DNA of 64,000 bases from Cytophagales bacterium (lineage in GTDB: Bacteria; Bacteroidota; Bacteroidia; Cytophagales; Cyclobacteriaceae), in assembly GCA_033344775.1 (NCBI GenBank), contig JAWPMT010000002.1, forward strand, positions 1,024,685 to 1,088,684, in the 5' to 3' direction. The position numbers were made by a program, and so were the translations under genes. Positions 19,403 through 27,826 of this stretch are shown one piece after another (the stretch's first letter is position 1; each line of letters opens with the position of its first letter). Below the pieces are notes generated by a model. That model was given only the letters and a program-made list of their open reading frames with translations, was not told where the DNA came from and did no database searches.

Positions 19403-20077
19403 TTAATTGGTCCCATACCAGTTTTCCACGAACTGAACTAATCGGACCATCCCATCTAGGTTCTTCGTCTTGATTTTATTTTCTTGGATCAGTTTTTTCA
19501 TTTTTGATACGTTGACTTTCATTGCTTTAAGCAATCGAGATTGGTTGTACGGAAATTCATTTAGTTTGTCCAACCTGTCTGCTTTCTTTGCATTACCTAC
19601 AGTAGAAATTAAGGTAGTTTCGTTGTTTTCTTTGTGATGAAGGAAGACCAATTGTTTATAGGCTATTTTGTTAGCGTGTTGAGCCCACATCCAGCCGCCC
19701 ACCAAAAATTCTCCCCAAGGAAATGCCTTAAGTGGTTGTTTGGTAATCATTAATTCATACAACTGTCCTTCGAAAATCTGCTCCACCAGAATGGTTTGTC
19801 GTATTCCCTTATCTGTGAGATAGGTGGTGGGTTTAATTAATCCTTCTTCGTGAATGAGCTGGACTACCTTAAGTGCAGGCCATGTAACAACTCTAGAAGA
19901 ATCTTGAGGATGCTTTTGAATGAGCATTCCCTCGGGATAGGTTTGGTCAAATAGAAATGTACCGCTTACATTTTCACCCCGAGTTGTAATTAAAGTGCCT
20001 TCCAGCCATCCTTGTCCAAATACCAAACCATATGATAGGCTTAGTACCATTATAAGTAATAATTGCTTTGCAGTCAT
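19403..20077 (-). CDS. Secreted protein of unknown function
   Basis: The 224 residues begin with a signal peptide (LSLSYGLVFGQ). The N-terminal half has a beta-rich segment starting GWLEGTLITTRGENVSGTFLF, typical of Bacteroidota proteins annotated only as hypothetical; the C-terminal ~60 residues are Lys-rich and helical (LLKAMKVNVSKMKKLIQENKI). It is divergent from PadR/permease module 1. No function assigned. Confidence 0.6.
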   Translation of the reverse strand: MTAKQLLLIMVLSLSYGLVFGQGWLEGTLITTRGENVSGTFLFDQTYPEGMLIQKHPQDSSRVVTWPALKVVQLIHEEGLIKPTTYLTDKGIRQTILVEQIFEGQLYELMITKQPLKAFPWGEFLVGGWMWAQHANKIAYKQLVFLHHKENNETTLISTVGNAKKADRLDKLNEFPYNQSRLLKAMKVNVSKMKKLIQENKIKTKNLDGMVRLVQFVENWYGTN

Positions 20078-20169
20078 GACCTCAAAGATAATGAGTAAAA
20101 AAAAGATACTCTTGGATTGAGTGAAATTGTATTATATATACGATTAGGAGTTAAATATTTTTCATTATT

Positions 20170-20189
20170 TATACCAATAGGAAACAAAT
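20170..20189 (+). promoter_or_regulatory. Candidate PadR operator/promoter, module 1
   Basis: TATACCAATAGGAAACAAAT lies 51 bases before the padR-like start and resembles the TATACAAAATGTGAATAAAT element found twice in front of module 2 (14 of 20 positions). Pattern match only. Confidence 0.3.
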
Positions 20190-20220
20190 GCTGTGAACCT
20201 CTCGTAAAGGAGTCATAACC

Positions 20221-20550
20221 ATGAAGAGTACACAACTAGGTGAGTTCGAAGAGCTGGTGCTGTTGATCATCGGTTCGCTGGGTGAGGAGTCGTACAGCAT
20301 CCTCATCAAAAACGAGTTGAAAGACCGTACGGGGCGAAATCCAAGTATTGGCGCGTTGCATTCTGCACTAAATCGCTTGCAGAAGAAAGGGTTCATTCAA
20401 TCATTTGAAGGGGGAGCCACCAATGAGCGCGGAGGTCGCCGTAAAAGGTTCTATTCGATCACTGCATTCGGCCGGAAGGCGCTGGACTATTCCTACGAAT
20501 TACGATCATCGCTTTATCAATCGTTGCCCAAACTGAAGCCTACGTCATGA
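20221..20550 (+). CDS. PadR-family transcriptional regulator, module 1
   Basis: This 109-residue protein is a winged-helix regulator: LGEFEELVLLIIGSL, then the HTH around GALHSALNRLQKKGFIQ and the wing EGGATNERGGRRKRFYSI. The C-terminal dimerisation helix is short, as in the PadR group linked to FtsX permeases. Its stop overlaps the permease ATG (ATGA), so it is co-translated with the permease gene and probably represses its own operon. Confidence 0.88.
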   Translation: MKSTQLGEFEELVLLIIGSLGEESYSILIKNELKDRTGRNPSIGALHSALNRLQKKGFIQSFEGGATNERGGRRKRFYSITAFGRKALDYSYELRSSLYQSLPKLKPTS

Positions 20551-23177
20551 AGCAACCCAGACCACCGAGGATTTTCGATCGGTTCTTTTGCTGGTTTTGT
20601 CGCAAGGAAGAACTGGAGATCATGCGCGGTGATCTGTACGAGCTCTATGAAGATCGCCTGGAAGATAAAGGTCGCTTCCGAGCCAATCTGATGTTTTGCC
20701 TGGAAGTGCTCGACTTGTGTCGCCCTTTTGTACTGAAACGAAGACCAGAAACTCAAACTACGATCATGTTCAAAACTTTTTTCAAGATCACCTACCGGAA
20801 CTTTATCCGGCAGAAGGTCTATTCATTGCTTAATGTCAGTGGACTGGCGATTGGATTGACTTGTTTCATGCTCATCTTCCTGTACATCCAGGACGAGTTG
20901 AGCTACGACAAAATGCACAGCAATTCGGATCGTATTTATCGCGTGTTAGAGCATTTTGAAAGTGAAGGCGTAGGGGAGCATTCTGCTTCACAGCCCTTTC
21001 CCGTTGGGCCTACCTTGAAGAATGATTTCCCCAGACAGGTAGAGGAGGTCGTTCGACTGTTCAATTTTCAGTCACCAACGTTGGCCCTGGCCAATAAGGA
21101 AGCTGACAAGGCATTCAATGAGTCGAAGATCTTCTTTGCGGATTCCAGTTTCCTGAAAGTATTCGATTATGAACTGTTGGAAGGGGATCGTGCCACGGCG
21201 TTGGATGAGCCTAATAGTGTGCTGATCACGCCCACCATGGCAAGGAAGTATTTTGGAAATGAAGACCCCATCGGACAATTACTGGAATTTCAAGGACAAC
21301 AGAACTTACAAGTAACTGGAGTTTTGGAAGACTCGCCATTAAATGCTCACTTTCAATATGATTTCATTGTTTCTTTCTCCAGTCTCCGTTTCTGGTATGG
21401 AGGAAATTATCCTGGAACATGGTACTGGAATCCCTGCTGGACTTACATTTTACTAGAAGAAAACACCACGCCAGACCAACTTGCGTCACAATTTCCGGAT
21501 TTCGTTGAAAAGTACTTTCCGGACTTCATCAAAGAGGATGTGACATTGGAACTGCAACCTTTGAAAAGTATCCATTTGCATTCCCGGCTGGACTATGAGA
21601 TCCAGGCCAATAGCGATGCTAAAAACATTTACATTTTTGGAGCCATTGCCATTTTCGTACTCATCATTGCTGCGATCAATTTCATCAATCTCAGTACCGC
21701 ACGAGCAACAAAAAGGGCTAAAGAAGTGGGAGTGAGGAAGTCACTCGGTAGTGCCAAAGGCCAATTGATCACGCAATTTGTTTTTGAGTCAGTGGTCATG
21801 ACTTTTTTGGCAGTATTTATTGCTGCTGGAGTAGTGGCCTTTTTGTTACCTGTTTTCAATGTCTTGGTAGAAAAAGCGATTGCCATGGATGCTCTCTTAC
21901 AGATCAGATTTGTGATCGGAGCGGTGGTATTGGCATTGACTGTTGGGCTGCTTTCTGGGTTCTATCCTGCCTTTGTCTTGTCTTCGTTCCGGCCGGTTGC
22001 CGTATTGAAAGGTGGTTTGGTACGAACGCAAGGCATGGGTTTTCGGAAAATTCTGGTTACAGCTCAATTTGCTATTTCAATTTTTCTAATTGCTGGAACT
22101 TTCATCGGTATTCAACAATTCAACTTGCTGCAAGATCAGGAAACGGGCTTTGATCAGGAGCATGTGATCATGGTTCCTGTGATTCGCTCACCCATGGGAC
22201 AACACTATGAAACGTTCCGCAATTCCGCGTTACAAAGCCCTCATATTTCCTCAATGACCGGAGTAGAAGAGATCATCGGCGCCAAACATCAGGTAGGGAA
22301 TTATCGATTTGAGGGTATGGAACGATCCAAACCTTTCCCAAGGTTCTTTGTGTTGCCAGACTACACCGAAACAATGGACATAGAGCTGGTGGCTGGACGA
22401 GACTATTCAAGAGCTTATGTTACAGATGATTCACTAGGACTAGTGGTCAATGAATCGATGGTACAAGCCATGGGTTGGGGGACGCCTGAAGAGGCCATCA
22501 ACAAACGATTTTACTATCGCAATGAATTGCGCGGCAAGGTGGTAGGAGTGGTCAAGGATTACAATTTTGTTTCCAAACACCATCCGATTGCACCTTTGGT
22601 ATTGGATCTCAATCGCCGACCGGGAGCTTTTAATCTATTCATCAAATACCTGGCGGTAAAAGTAGATGGTAGGAACTTACAAACGGCCCTTACCGATCTG
22701 GAATCCTCTTGGCGTGCGTCCTTGCCAAACCGACCTTTTGACTTCTTCTTTTTGGAAGACCGTCTGAATGACTCTTATAAAGCGGAGCAGAAGCTCAGTA
22801 AGATCACCATCATCTTTTCAGTGTTGGCAATTCTAGTGGCATGTTTAGGCTTGTTTGGCCTAGCTACATTCAGTATCGAAAGACGTACCAAAGAGATTGG
22901 CTTGCGCAAAGTGTTAGGGATCAAAACAGGCCAAATCATGGTGCTGCTTTCTAAGGAATTTGTCATACTTATCCTGGTAGCTTTTGTCGTCAGCATACCT
23001 ACGTCATATTACTTTTTGGAAAGATGGCTGGAAGGGTTTGCTTATCGAATCAGCATCGAAGCATGGCCATTCCTGGCTGCAGGTGGGTTGACGTTTTTGG
23101 TGGCCATGGTCACGATTTTGTATCATGCCTTGAAAGCATCGTTGATCAATCCAGTGGAATCATTGCGATATGAATGA
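20547..23177 (+). CDS. FtsX-type ABC permease with permease prefix domain, module 1
   Basis: The 876 residues begin with a ~70-residue prefix (FCRKEELEIMRGDLYELYEDR) found in Bacteroidota permeases of this kind. A TM helix (residues ~100-120) is followed by a MacB-like periplasmic domain, an FtsX block (RAKEVGVRKSLGSAKGQLITQF), a second periplasmic domain, and a final FtsX block (RTKEIGLRKVLGIKTGQI, WLEGFAYRI, NPVESLRYE). MacB-type permeases couple cytosolic ATP hydrolysis to envelope transport or mechanical signalling, but no ATPase gene is next to it, so the partner must be encoded elsewhere. Paralogous to the genes at 30434 and 59444, with identical length. Confidence 0.9.
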   Translation: MKQPRPPRIFDRFFCWFCRKEELEIMRGDLYELYEDRLEDKGRFRANLMFCLEVLDLCRPFVLKRRPETQTTIMFKTFFKITYRNFIRQKVYSLLNVSGLAIGLTCFMLIFLYIQDELSYDKMHSNSDRIYRVLEHFESEGVGEHSASQPFPVGPTLKNDFPRQVEEVVRLFNFQSPTLALANKEADKAFNESKIFFADSSFLKVFDYELLEGDRATALDEPNSVLITPTMARKYFGNEDPIGQLLEFQGQQNLQVTGVLEDSPLNAHFQYDFIVSFSSLRFWYGGNYPGTWYWNPCWTYILLEENTTPDQLASQFPDFVEKYFPDFIKEDVTLELQPLKSIHLHSRLDYEIQANSDAKNIYIFGAIAIFVLIIAAINFINLSTARATKRAKEVGVRKSLGSAKGQLITQFVFESVVMTFLAVFIAAGVVAFLLPVFNVLVEKAIAMDALLQIRFVIGAVVLALTVGLLSGFYPAFVLSSFRPVAVLKGGLVRTQGMGFRKILVTAQFAISIFLIAGTFIGIQQFNLLQDQETGFDQEHVIMVPVIRSPMGQHYETFRNSALQSPHISSMTGVEEIIGAKHQVGNYRFEGMERSKPFPRFFVLPDYTETMDIELVAGRDYSRAYVTDDSLGLVVNESMVQAMGWGTPEEAINKRFYYRNELRGKVVGVVKDYNFVSKHHPIAPLVLDLNRRPGAFNLFIKYLAVKVDGRNLQTALTDLESSWRASLPNRPFDFFFLEDRLNDSYKAEQKLSKITIIFSVLAILVACLGLFGLATFSIERRTKEIGLRKVLGIKTGQIMVLLSKEFVILILVAFVVSIPTSYYFLERWLEGFAYRISIEAWPFLAAGGLTFLVAMVTILYHALKASLINPVESLRYE

Positions 23178-23225
23178 TGTATGCTACATTCTGAACGTCA
23201 TATGATCATCGTAAACTGGAACTCC

Positions 23226-24260
23226 TTAATTCCGGAATTCAACGATAACATTATCCACAGAAACATCGACTGGATCTTCTGATCTCAAGTGAAAGGAGAT
23301 GGTAGCCTGCTCTGTATCCTCCGGGAGGCATAGGATCTCCCTGGAAATTTGTATGTGCTTATCATTTTCGTCGATTGGGGTATCTCTGATATGATAGACG
23401 AATTGATCATAAGTGCCATCTTCTAATTGTCTACGCGCACTAAGTCCAACCGCAACGTCTCCACGCATGGGTTCATTGAAGGTTATTAATACCCTGGCTT
23501 GAAGTCCCGAGCAATCAGCGATATTCCTTGTATCAAACTGCTTTTGGACAATGATAAAAGCAGAAAATTCAGGAGACTGGTCTGTGGTGATACGTAAAGA
23601 CCCGTTCCCTAGCTCATCCTTGTATAGGCTTGATTTCCAACGTGCCTCATTGTTCTCGTCATTTCTAATGATCTCTTCCCAATCTAAAGGTCCTTCATCG
23701 AAACTCTCTCTGTAAGCCCTTCCGTTGAAATCATCTAAGATGGCCCAATCGGGAAGAGGGGTATTGGGGTCGAAAAGTTCATCCAGGTAATAATCCCGCA
23801 TATTGGGATGATAATACGTGTTGATCTCATTGCAATCGAAGCACATAATTGTCCTGGGATAACCAAACGGGAAAGTCAAATTGGCATAAGGCCTGGATAG
23901 TATTGCGCGACCAAACTCCCGAAACATAACCGTTTCTTGCTGTAGAGACGTTTTTCCAGACCAACAATCAACCGATTGTTCGACCTCAACCCGCCTGTTC
24001 TGGGTATTTCCAAAATTAGAATAGGCTCTCGTACAATCTCCTTCCAAATCCGATACAAATTCGACAGAAACAGAATCATCTGTTAAGGTGATCCCTCGTG
24101 CCTTTGCCTCTTGCTCAAAATCTTTTAGAAATTCCAGGAGTTCTTCATCTCCTGTCGCTTGTAGACCAAGGATATCCGGAGTGATTGGATCTTCTGTACT
24201 ACATGCCCATAAGAGCGACCATATCAGTAACAGAGCAATGTGAGGAAATTGTTTTTTCAT
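23226..24260 (-). CDS. Lipoprotein with a degenerate metallopeptidase-like site
   Basis: The 344 residues start with a lipoprotein signal (LLWACS, Cys20). Residues ~30-125 resemble the small zinc-peptidase-like lipoproteins of Bacteroidota in which a Cys-Trp segment precedes HELGHxxLGR; here the motif reads FREFGRAILSR, so both zinc-binding His positions are Arg. A helical linker and a C-terminal beta-rich domain (residues ~180-344, starting DDFNGRAYRESFDEG and ending DVSVDNVIVEF), like carbohydrate-binding jelly rolls, follow. I infer a catalytically dead binding protein on the cell surface. The peptidase resemblance is by memory of the motif. Confidence 0.6.
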   Translation of the reverse strand: MKKQFPHIALLLIWSLLWACSTEDPITPDILGLQATGDEELLEFLKDFEQEAKARGITLTDDSVSVEFVSDLEGDCTRAYSNFGNTQNRRVEVEQSVDCWSGKTSLQQETVMFREFGRAILSRPYANLTFPFGYPRTIMCFDCNEINTYYHPNMRDYYLDELFDPNTPLPDWAILDDFNGRAYRESFDEGPLDWEEIIRNDENNEARWKSSLYKDELGNGSLRITTDQSPEFSAFIIVQKQFDTRNIADCSGLQARVLITFNEPMRGDVAVGLSARRQLEDGTYDQFVYHIRDTPIDENDKHIQISREILCLPEDTEQATISFHLRSEDPVDVSVDNVIVEFRN

Positions 24261-24456
24261 CGGTTTTGATTTTAATTATTTGAGAACATGATAGCAGTAA
24301 TTATGCCAAGGTCACCCATTTCTCTTGGATTTATATGAAGGGTCATGTTTTAATTCGTATGAGGACATTTTGAGGCAACTGATCAGAGCCAAACGCTTAG
24401 AGATGACTGGCACATCGACTATTGAATTGATATGTGATAGATGGAAAATATTTAAT

Positions 24457-24474
24457 TTTCAATAAATATTGAAA
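24457..24474 (+). promoter_or_regulatory. Operator site 1 of the GbsR-type regulon
   Basis: TTTCAATAAATATTGAAA is a perfect 8-bp inverted repeat around AA. The same 18-bp pattern recurs at 25028 and 26021. It overlaps the putative -33 element of the regulator's promoter, so binding would block transcription (autoregulation). Binding by the adjacent regulator is inferred. Confidence 0.65.
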
Positions 24475-24498
24475 CTTCTATAATTTATATTACGTTTG
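24469..24498 (+). promoter_or_regulatory. Bacteroidota-type promoter of the GbsR-like regulator
   Basis: TTG at 24469-24471, a 19-base spacer, and TACGTTTG at 24491-24498 fit the TTTG / TAnnTTTG consensus. The expected start of transcription (24503-24505) falls next to the ATG at 24506, suggesting a leaderless or nearly leaderless mRNA. Confidence 0.55.
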
Positions 24499-24505
24499 TG
24501 TTGAT

Positions 24506-25009
24506 ATGAGTCTTACATACGAAGAGGGGAGAGAAAAATTCATTCAAGCCTGGGGAAACCTGGGGTCCAGTTGGGGCATTAATAAAGCCATGGCTCAAAT
24601 TCAGGCGCTTTTGTTGGTGTCTACGGAGCCACTGTCTACAGAGGACATCATGGAAGAATTGCAAATGTCCCGTGGGAACGTCAACATGAACATTCGGGCA
24701 TTGGAAGATTGGGGCATCGTATCCAAAGCCTATAAACCAGGGGAGAGAAAGGCCTATTTTGTAACGGAGAAAGACATCATGAAACTTGCCTTACAAGTAA
24801 CTAAAGAAAGAAGGAGGCGTGAGATAGAACCCATTTTAGATGTTTTGACAGAGCTGAAGGAAGTAAAAGAAGGAGATAAGGAGCAAGTAGCAGAATTTCA
24901 GAAAGTAACAAAGGATATTTCTGACTTTGCAGGCAAAGTAGATGGGATGTTAGAGAAGTTTGTTAAATCTGGGAAAAGCTGGTTCTATAAGCTCCTGATG
25001 AAACTCTAA
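24506..25009 (+). CDS. GbsR/MarR-type transcriptional regulator
   Basis: The 167-residue protein has a winged HTH (residues ~30-95): NKAMAQIQALLLVST, LSTEDIMEELQMSRGNVNMNIRALEDWGIV and the wing KAYKPGERKAYFVTEKDI. A long C-terminal coiled-coil (residues ~100-150) would mediate dimerisation, as in GbsR-type repressors. Three near-identical 18-bp inverted repeats in front of this gene, the methyltransferase and the small membrane protein are its likely sites. Confidence 0.85.
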   Translation: MSLTYEEGREKFIQAWGNLGSSWGINKAMAQIQALLLVSTEPLSTEDIMEELQMSRGNVNMNIRALEDWGIVSKAYKPGERKAYFVTEKDIMKLALQVTKERRRREIEPILDVLTELKEVKEGDKEQVAEFQKVTKDISDFAGKVDGMLEKFVKSGKSWFYKLLMKL

Positions 25010-25027
25010 TATTTTTTTGATCTTGAA

Positions 25028-25045
25028 TTTCAGAAAAAATTGAAA
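25028..25045 (+). promoter_or_regulatory. Operator site 2 of the GbsR-type regulon
   Basis: TTTCAGAAAAAATTGAAA, 53 bases before the methyltransferase ATG, matches sites 1 and 3 (shared TTTCA and ATTGAAA with the same 18-bp length). Confidence 0.55.
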
Positions 25046-25080
25046 ATACTGAAATAACAATAAATTAAAATTTGACCATT

Positions 25081-26013
25081 ATGGCGATCAACAGTTGTTT
25101 ATTATTCGGTCCGTATCTCGCACAAAGCAATGATGCGACCAAGGATCATGATCCGCTCATCGATTATTATGAAAAGGCAGGCCCAGATTATGAGGAATGG
25201 AGTCCCAATTTCAATATGCATTTCGGGTATTATCAAAAAGGAATGAACCCCTTTAACAGAGAACAGATGCTCCAGAATATGAATGACGTGGTTTTGAAGC
25301 TGCTAAAAATCGATCCAACCAGTAGCGCTACTTTGGTAGATATGGGTTGTGGGTTAGGGGCTACGATGAGATATGCTACTAGTACATATCCAGATCTCAC
25401 TTGTAAAGGTGTGACGCTCGTTCCATGGCAGAAACAACAAGCCGATCAATTGAACACCATGTCTAGTAAGTTCCGAAACATCGAAATACTAATTGAAGAT
25501 TACAAGAAGACAAGTATTCCCGCCAATTCGGTAGATCATGTTATTGCGATAGAAAGCGGGTGTTATGCAGAAGAAGTCAACAAAGCGCCGTTGTTGCGAG
25601 AGATCCATCGCATACTAAAGCCGGGAGGATCCTTTGTAATGGCAGATGGCTTCTTGCGAACCAATAAGCCTTTGAAAGGAATTTTACGGTTAGCCTACCG
25701 ACAGTTGTGCCGATCCTGGGCACTGAGCGAATTGGGTGTAGTGGGGGAAATAAACAAAGAACTTGAAGTATTGAATTTCAAAGACATTGAGATGCAGGAT
25801 ATCTCATGGCGAGTTGCTCCGTCAGTGGCTCACGTGCCTTTCACGGTCATACAATTTTTGATGAAGCAAATGCTGTTTTCAAAGGTTCCAATGACGAAGG
25901 AAAGATGGGATAACCTTAAGTCACCACTGCTGACCATGGTATTGGGTTTACATCAATCTCAGTTCGGCTATTATCTGATCAGTGGAGTGAAAAACCAGGA
26001 CATATTTTTTTGA
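25081..26013 (+). CDS. SAM-dependent methyltransferase
   Basis: From ATG 25081 the protein has 310 residues (the frame opens at TTG 25072, three codons earlier). Class I methyltransferase motifs are present: LVDMGCGLGATM (SAM binding, residue ~90), GVTLVPWQ, VDHVIAIESGCYAEE and LKPGGSFVMADGF. The GVTLVPWQ and HFGYY features recall the tocopherol/sterol/cyclopropane-synthase-like group acting on small lipophilic molecules. Substrate unknown. Under the GbsR-type operator, upstream of three small membrane proteins, so it may modify a membrane lipid or quinone. Confidence 0.8.
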   Translation: MAINSCLLFGPYLAQSNDATKDHDPLIDYYEKAGPDYEEWSPNFNMHFGYYQKGMNPFNREQMLQNMNDVVLKLLKIDPTSSATLVDMGCGLGATMRYATSTYPDLTCKGVTLVPWQKQQADQLNTMSSKFRNIEILIEDYKKTSIPANSVDHVIAIESGCYAEEVNKAPLLREIHRILKPGGSFVMADGFLRTNKPLKGILRLAYRQLCRSWALSELGVVGEINKELEVLNFKDIEMQDISWRVAPSVAHVPFTVIQFLMKQMLFSKVPMTKERWDNLKSPLLTMVLGLHQSQFGYYLISGVKNQDIFF

Positions 26014-26020
26014 TTAGAAT

Positions 26021-26038
26021 TTTCAGAAATAATTGAAA
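26021..26038 (+). promoter_or_regulatory. Operator site 3 of the GbsR-type regulon
   Basis: TTTCAGAAATAATTGAAA, 29 bases before the ATG of the small membrane protein at 26050. It differs from site 2 at one position and keeps the TTTCA/ATTGAAA arms. Confidence 0.55.
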
Positions 26039-26049
26039 AAAATGAAAAT

Positions 26050-26301
26050 ATGAGTAGAAATGCAACTATTAAACAATACTTGAATCAATTTGGGTGTGCT
26101 TTAGCAGTCTTGGCCTTTTTATGCTTGCTGATACCAGGATATGGACTGATCCTTGGAATACCAATTTATTTGATCAATTTGATTTTCGTCTTAATCCGAT
26201 ATAAGCAATTTGATTCAATGGATCGACGATTAATCATATGGCTTCCTCTGACGCCAATCTCCTTATGGCTCTTTTTGATTCTTTCAGGCATTTTAAACTA
26301 A
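26050..26301 (+). CDS. Small membrane protein of unknown function
   Basis: This 83-residue protein has two hydrophobic helices (CALAVLAFLCLLIPGYGLILG with the following segment, and WLPLTPISLWLFLILSGIL) separated by a short charged loop. No family recognised. It is preceded by GbsR-type operator site 3 and followed 27 bases later by another membrane-protein gene. Confidence 0.65.
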   Translation: MSRNATIKQYLNQFGCALAVLAFLCLLIPGYGLILGIPIYLINLIFVLIRYKQFDSMDRRLIIWLPLTPISLWLFLILSGILN

Positions 26302-26328
26302 AAACCTTTAATCAAAACCAATACTAAG

Positions 26329-26718
26329 ATGAATTACAACATTTTAAACTACCTCATTTATCTACCACTTGCGATTGCACTCGCCATATGGGTAGGTCAA
26401 ACTTTGTTTAAAAAAGGTCGTGTATTTCTGATGACCATCTTTCATGGAGATCAGGAATTGGTAGACAGTGTTAATCACCTTCTAATTGTCGGATTTTATC
26501 TGCTCAATTTCGGATATGCCATCTATACCATGAAAGTGATCCAGCCCATACCAACCATGCAGGTGATGATTGAAGCACTTAGCTTGAAGATCGGACGTAT
26601 TCTACTGATTCTTGGAGCACTTCATTTACTTAACCTGACGGTTTTGTTCATTCTTCGACGTAATGAACTCGAGATTGCTCCTAACAACAACTATTTGACT
26701 AAATTCAAAATCCTATGA
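26329..26718 (+). CDS. Membrane protein of unknown function
   Basis: The 129 residues contain about three transmembrane helices (YLIYLPLAIALAIWVGQTLF, LLIVGFYLLNFGYAIYTM, LLILGALHLLNLTVLFIL). No catalytic motif seen. The stop overlaps the ATG of the next gene (ATGA), so both are co-translated within the GbsR-type regulon. Confidence 0.7.
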   Translation: MNYNILNYLIYLPLAIALAIWVGQTLFKKGRVFLMTIFHGDQELVDSVNHLLIVGFYLLNFGYAIYTMKVIQPIPTMQVMIEALSLKIGRILLILGALHLLNLTVLFILRRNELEIAPNNNYLTKFKIL

Positions 26719-27065
26719 AGATCTTCCATTATTGGTTTCAGACGATTTTGATGATCGTTTGGATCGTTTTCGGCTTGCTTACCCTGGTCTATCAGGGATT
26801 CTGGATATTGCTGGCATTCACACAAGTAATTATTGGAATCGTCCATTTTGTGGGAAGTAGCATTTTGATGATCCAATACAAAGCAGGAAACCTAAAGGTT
26901 AACATTCATTGGTTTGGATCGATTCTGTTGATTGCTGTAATTGTGATTGCTACATTATTGCAATGGAATGACGCATTGATCAGGATATTGCTCTTTGGTG
27001 TGCCGTGGATACCTGCCATTTATTTCTGGTATTTATCCAAGTTATACAGAGAAGGGACTTTGTGA
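26715..27065 (+). CDS. Membrane protein of unknown function
   Basis: The 116-residue protein is almost entirely hydrophobic, with about four helices (ILMIVWIVFGLLTLVYQGFWILLAF, VIIGIVHFVGSSILMI, FGSILLIAVIVIATLL, LLFGVPWIPAIYFWYL). It is the last gene of the regulon; a strong terminator follows 25 bases after its stop. Confidence 0.7.
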   Translation: MKIFHYWFQTILMIVWIVFGLLTLVYQGFWILLAFTQVIIGIVHFVGSSILMIQYKAGNLKVNIHWFGSILLIAVIVIATLLQWNDALIRILLFGVPWIPAIYFWYLSKLYREGTL

Positions 27066-27090
27066 AATTTTCCTGATTTTCAATTAAAAG

Positions 27091-27123
27091 AAAGTGGTGG
27101 CTTTATCCAGCCGACCACTTTTT
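27091..27123 (+). terminator. Intrinsic terminator of the GbsR-type operon
   Basis: The stem AAAGTGGTGGC/GCC-G-ACCACTTT (one bulged G) with a T run ends 2 bases before the ATG of the PLD-like gene at 27125. Confidence 0.7.
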
Positions 27124-27124
27124 C

Positions 27125-27826
27125 ATGTTAGACTTATCAACGTTAATGAAGGACATTTTAGCAGAACTTGAGGCAAGTATTGGAGATGAGCATTTTTCCA
27201 GAGCAGAAAAGAAATCAGTCCGTTCTTTGGTAGCTGAGTACCAACCCAATACGCATGATTTGGCGGTGCTAAGAAGTAAGGTTTTCGATATGGCTAATGA
27301 ACGGATTAATGCAGAGAATTTTGCCTTTATCATGCAATGGGTGGAAGAGGCCAGTAAAGCATTGGTGGTGACATCAGCGGACGTAGGGGATGAAGTGTAT
27401 TTCAGTCCAGGAAAAGCATGTCGCGCGACCATCCTTAATCAAATAGGATTGGCTACACAATCACTGGATATCTGCGTCTTTACCATCAGCGATGATTTCA
27501 TAGCCGATGCACTGATTCAGGCACAGAAAAGAAAGCTGAAGATCAGGCTCATCACCGATAACGATAAAACAAAAGATAAAGGCTCTGATATCGATCGGAT
27601 TCACCAGGAGGGACTGGCGGTAAAAATTGATGATACCCGACATCACATGCACCACAAATTCATGGTTGCCGATGAGAAGATTGCTTTAACTGGAAGCTAC
27701 AACTGGACCCGAAGTGCAGCAAAATTCAATCATGAGAACCTGTTGTTGACAAGAGATCCATCAGTGGTTAGAGCATTCCTAAAGGAATTCGAGGACTTGT
27801 GGAAAGAAATGGTGGATTATTCGTGA
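27125..27826 (+). CDS. Phospholipase D-like domain protein
   Basis: This 233-residue protein has an N-terminal helical domain (~residues 1-85, SRAEKKSVRSLVAEYQPN) and one PLD-type domain. The HKD signature appears as HHKFMVADEKIALTGSYNWT, with HENLLL downstream, as in Nuc/mitochondrial cardiolipin hydrolase-like nucleases, which work as dimers of single-HKD chains. It lacks a signal peptide, so it probably acts on nucleic acid in the cytosol. The ATG at 27125 abuts the previous terminator; an in-frame ATG at 27146 is an alternative start. Confidence 0.8.
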   Translation: MLDLSTLMKDILAELEASIGDEHFSRAEKKSVRSLVAEYQPNTHDLAVLRSKVFDMANERINAENFAFIMQWVEEASKALVVTSADVGDEVYFSPGKACRATILNQIGLATQSLDICVFTISDDFIADALIQAQKRKLKIRLITDNDKTKDKGSDIDRIHQEGLAVKIDDTRHHMHHKFMVADEKIALTGSYNWTRSAAKFNHENLLLTRDPSVVRAFLKEFEDLWKEMVDYS

